The notes under the pieces are model-generated. The model was not told the DNA's origin. It saw nothing but the letters and a program-made list of their open reading frames with translations, and made no database searches. From Betaproteobacteria bacterium (GTDB lineage Bacteria > Pseudomonadota > Gammaproteobacteria > Burkholderiales > Burkholderiaceae_C), in assembly GCA_025358155.1 (NCBI GenBank), contig JANYKR010000223.1:1-59615 (forward strand): a stretch of DNA of 59,615 nt, given 5' to 3'. Position numbers and translations under genes: made by a program. Positions 59,257 to 59,615 of the stretch are shown piece by piece. How positions within the stretch are numbered: the first letter of the stretch is position 1; each line of letters opens with the position of its first letter.

Positions 59257-59615
59257 CAATCGCGGTTGGGCAGGATCAAAAACGGATCTGCGGCGCGGCC
59301 TTGGTACAGCGCTTCGACCAGCGCAGCCCGGTGCGTGAGCACCGCGCGCTGGTTGATCGAGCCCTTGTCGGTAATTTCGCCCAGGTCGATGGCCGGTGGC
59401 TCGGCCAGCACATGCAAGCGGGCCACTCGGCTGGCACTGCCGGTGGCCTCGCGCCAGAGGGTGTCGGCCAGGGCCTGGAAAAACGCCCGCACAGTCGGAT
59501 GGTGCAGCACCTCGGGCAGCGGCGCGTCGTCGCCCAGCCCCGCGAGCTTGCGGCACTCGTCGGGCCGCGGAAAGATCAGCGCGCCCACGTCGTCGCGGTT
59601 CAGGCCGGTGATCAC
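59256..59615 (-). CDS. Feruloyl-CoA-synthase-type AMP-dependent ligase, C-terminal part
   Basis: The last 119 codons of a larger gene that continues beyond the right edge. The tail motif LGEITDKGSINQRAVLTHRA followed by LVEALY is characteristic of feruloyl-CoA synthases and carries the C-terminal Lys region of the ANL family. The enzyme would activate hydroxycinnamates (ferulate, coumarate, caffeate) to CoA thioesters. Substrate is inferred; adenylation motifs lie outside the window. Confidence 0.85.
   Translation of the reverse strand: MITGLNRDDVGALIFPRPDECRKLAGLGDDAPLPEVLHHPTVRAFFQALADTLWREATGSASRVARLHVLAEPPAIDLGEITDKGSINQRAVLTHRAALVEALYQGRAADPFLILPNRD

Overview
The window is GC-rich (mostly G or C at third codon positions) and reads as a chromosomal segment of a betaproteobacterium of the order Burkholderiales. 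The reasons are a divergent Rieske-oxygenase / xseB-ispA-dxs block, two solo Bug-type (TctC) periplasmic receptors, a feruloyl-CoA-synthase-type ligase beside a Liv-type ABC transporter, and PQQ-dependent alcohol oxidation genes. I see no tRNA, rRNA, CRISPR array, insertion sequence or phage gene. Genus cannot be decided from the sequence alone.

Layout. (a) 1-13083, envelope and stress: an OmpA-family porin, a very large (2978 aa) NdvB-type cyclic beta-glucan synthase, a ferritin-like protein, a BON-domain lipoprotein with a clear intrinsic terminator, and an ECF sigma factor with a ZAS-type anti-sigma. (b) 13103-20600, pyroglutamate: pcp and a fused 5-oxoprolinase (minus strand), divergent from a TRAP transporter whose binding-protein gene carries an in-frame amber codon. 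(c) 20751-24344: an orphan GspE/PilB-type ATPase, convergent with a DMT/EamA exporter. (d) 24757-36241, a PQQ alcohol-oxidation island: a tightly overlapping operon (ABC ATPase, beta-propeller, binding protein, permease, a 54-aa unknown, a Bug receptor), a DUF2177 protein, an ankyrin protein, a PQQ alcohol dehydrogenase with the Asp-x-Asp signature of lanthanide-dependent enzymes, a dihaem cytochrome c, and a TonB receptor. (e) 36467-42769: Bug receptor and class V (serine-glyoxylate type) aminotransferase, divergent from a GntR/FCD regulator coupled to a YdiJ-like FAD/Fe-S 2-hydroxyacid dehydrogenase, with GntR-like operator dyads between. (f) 43007-47396: a second TonB receptor, an orphan NarL-type response regulator and an EgtB-like protein lacking two of three expected iron ligands. 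(g) 47446-51878: dxs, ispA, xseB, and a divergent Rieske oxygenase. (h) 51967-59615: a MarR-linked aromatic-acid uptake and activation cluster (two binding proteins, LivF, a fused LivM-LivG, LivH, a thioesterase and the 3' end of a feruloyl-CoA-synthase-type ligase), with matching perfect palindromes in front of two of its transcription units.

How they fit together (inference). Region d would take up a metal and oxidise alcohols in the periplasm, passing electrons to the cytochrome. Region e handles glyoxylate, serine or 2-hydroxyacids and could process products of short-chain diol or alcohol oxidation. Region h imports and CoA-activates aromatic acids. The strongest novelty candidates are the lanthanide-type oxidation island with its overlapping 54-aa gene, the metal-ligand-depleted EgtB homologue, the amber-interrupted TRAP receptor, and several regulator palindromes whose cognate proteins are not in the window.
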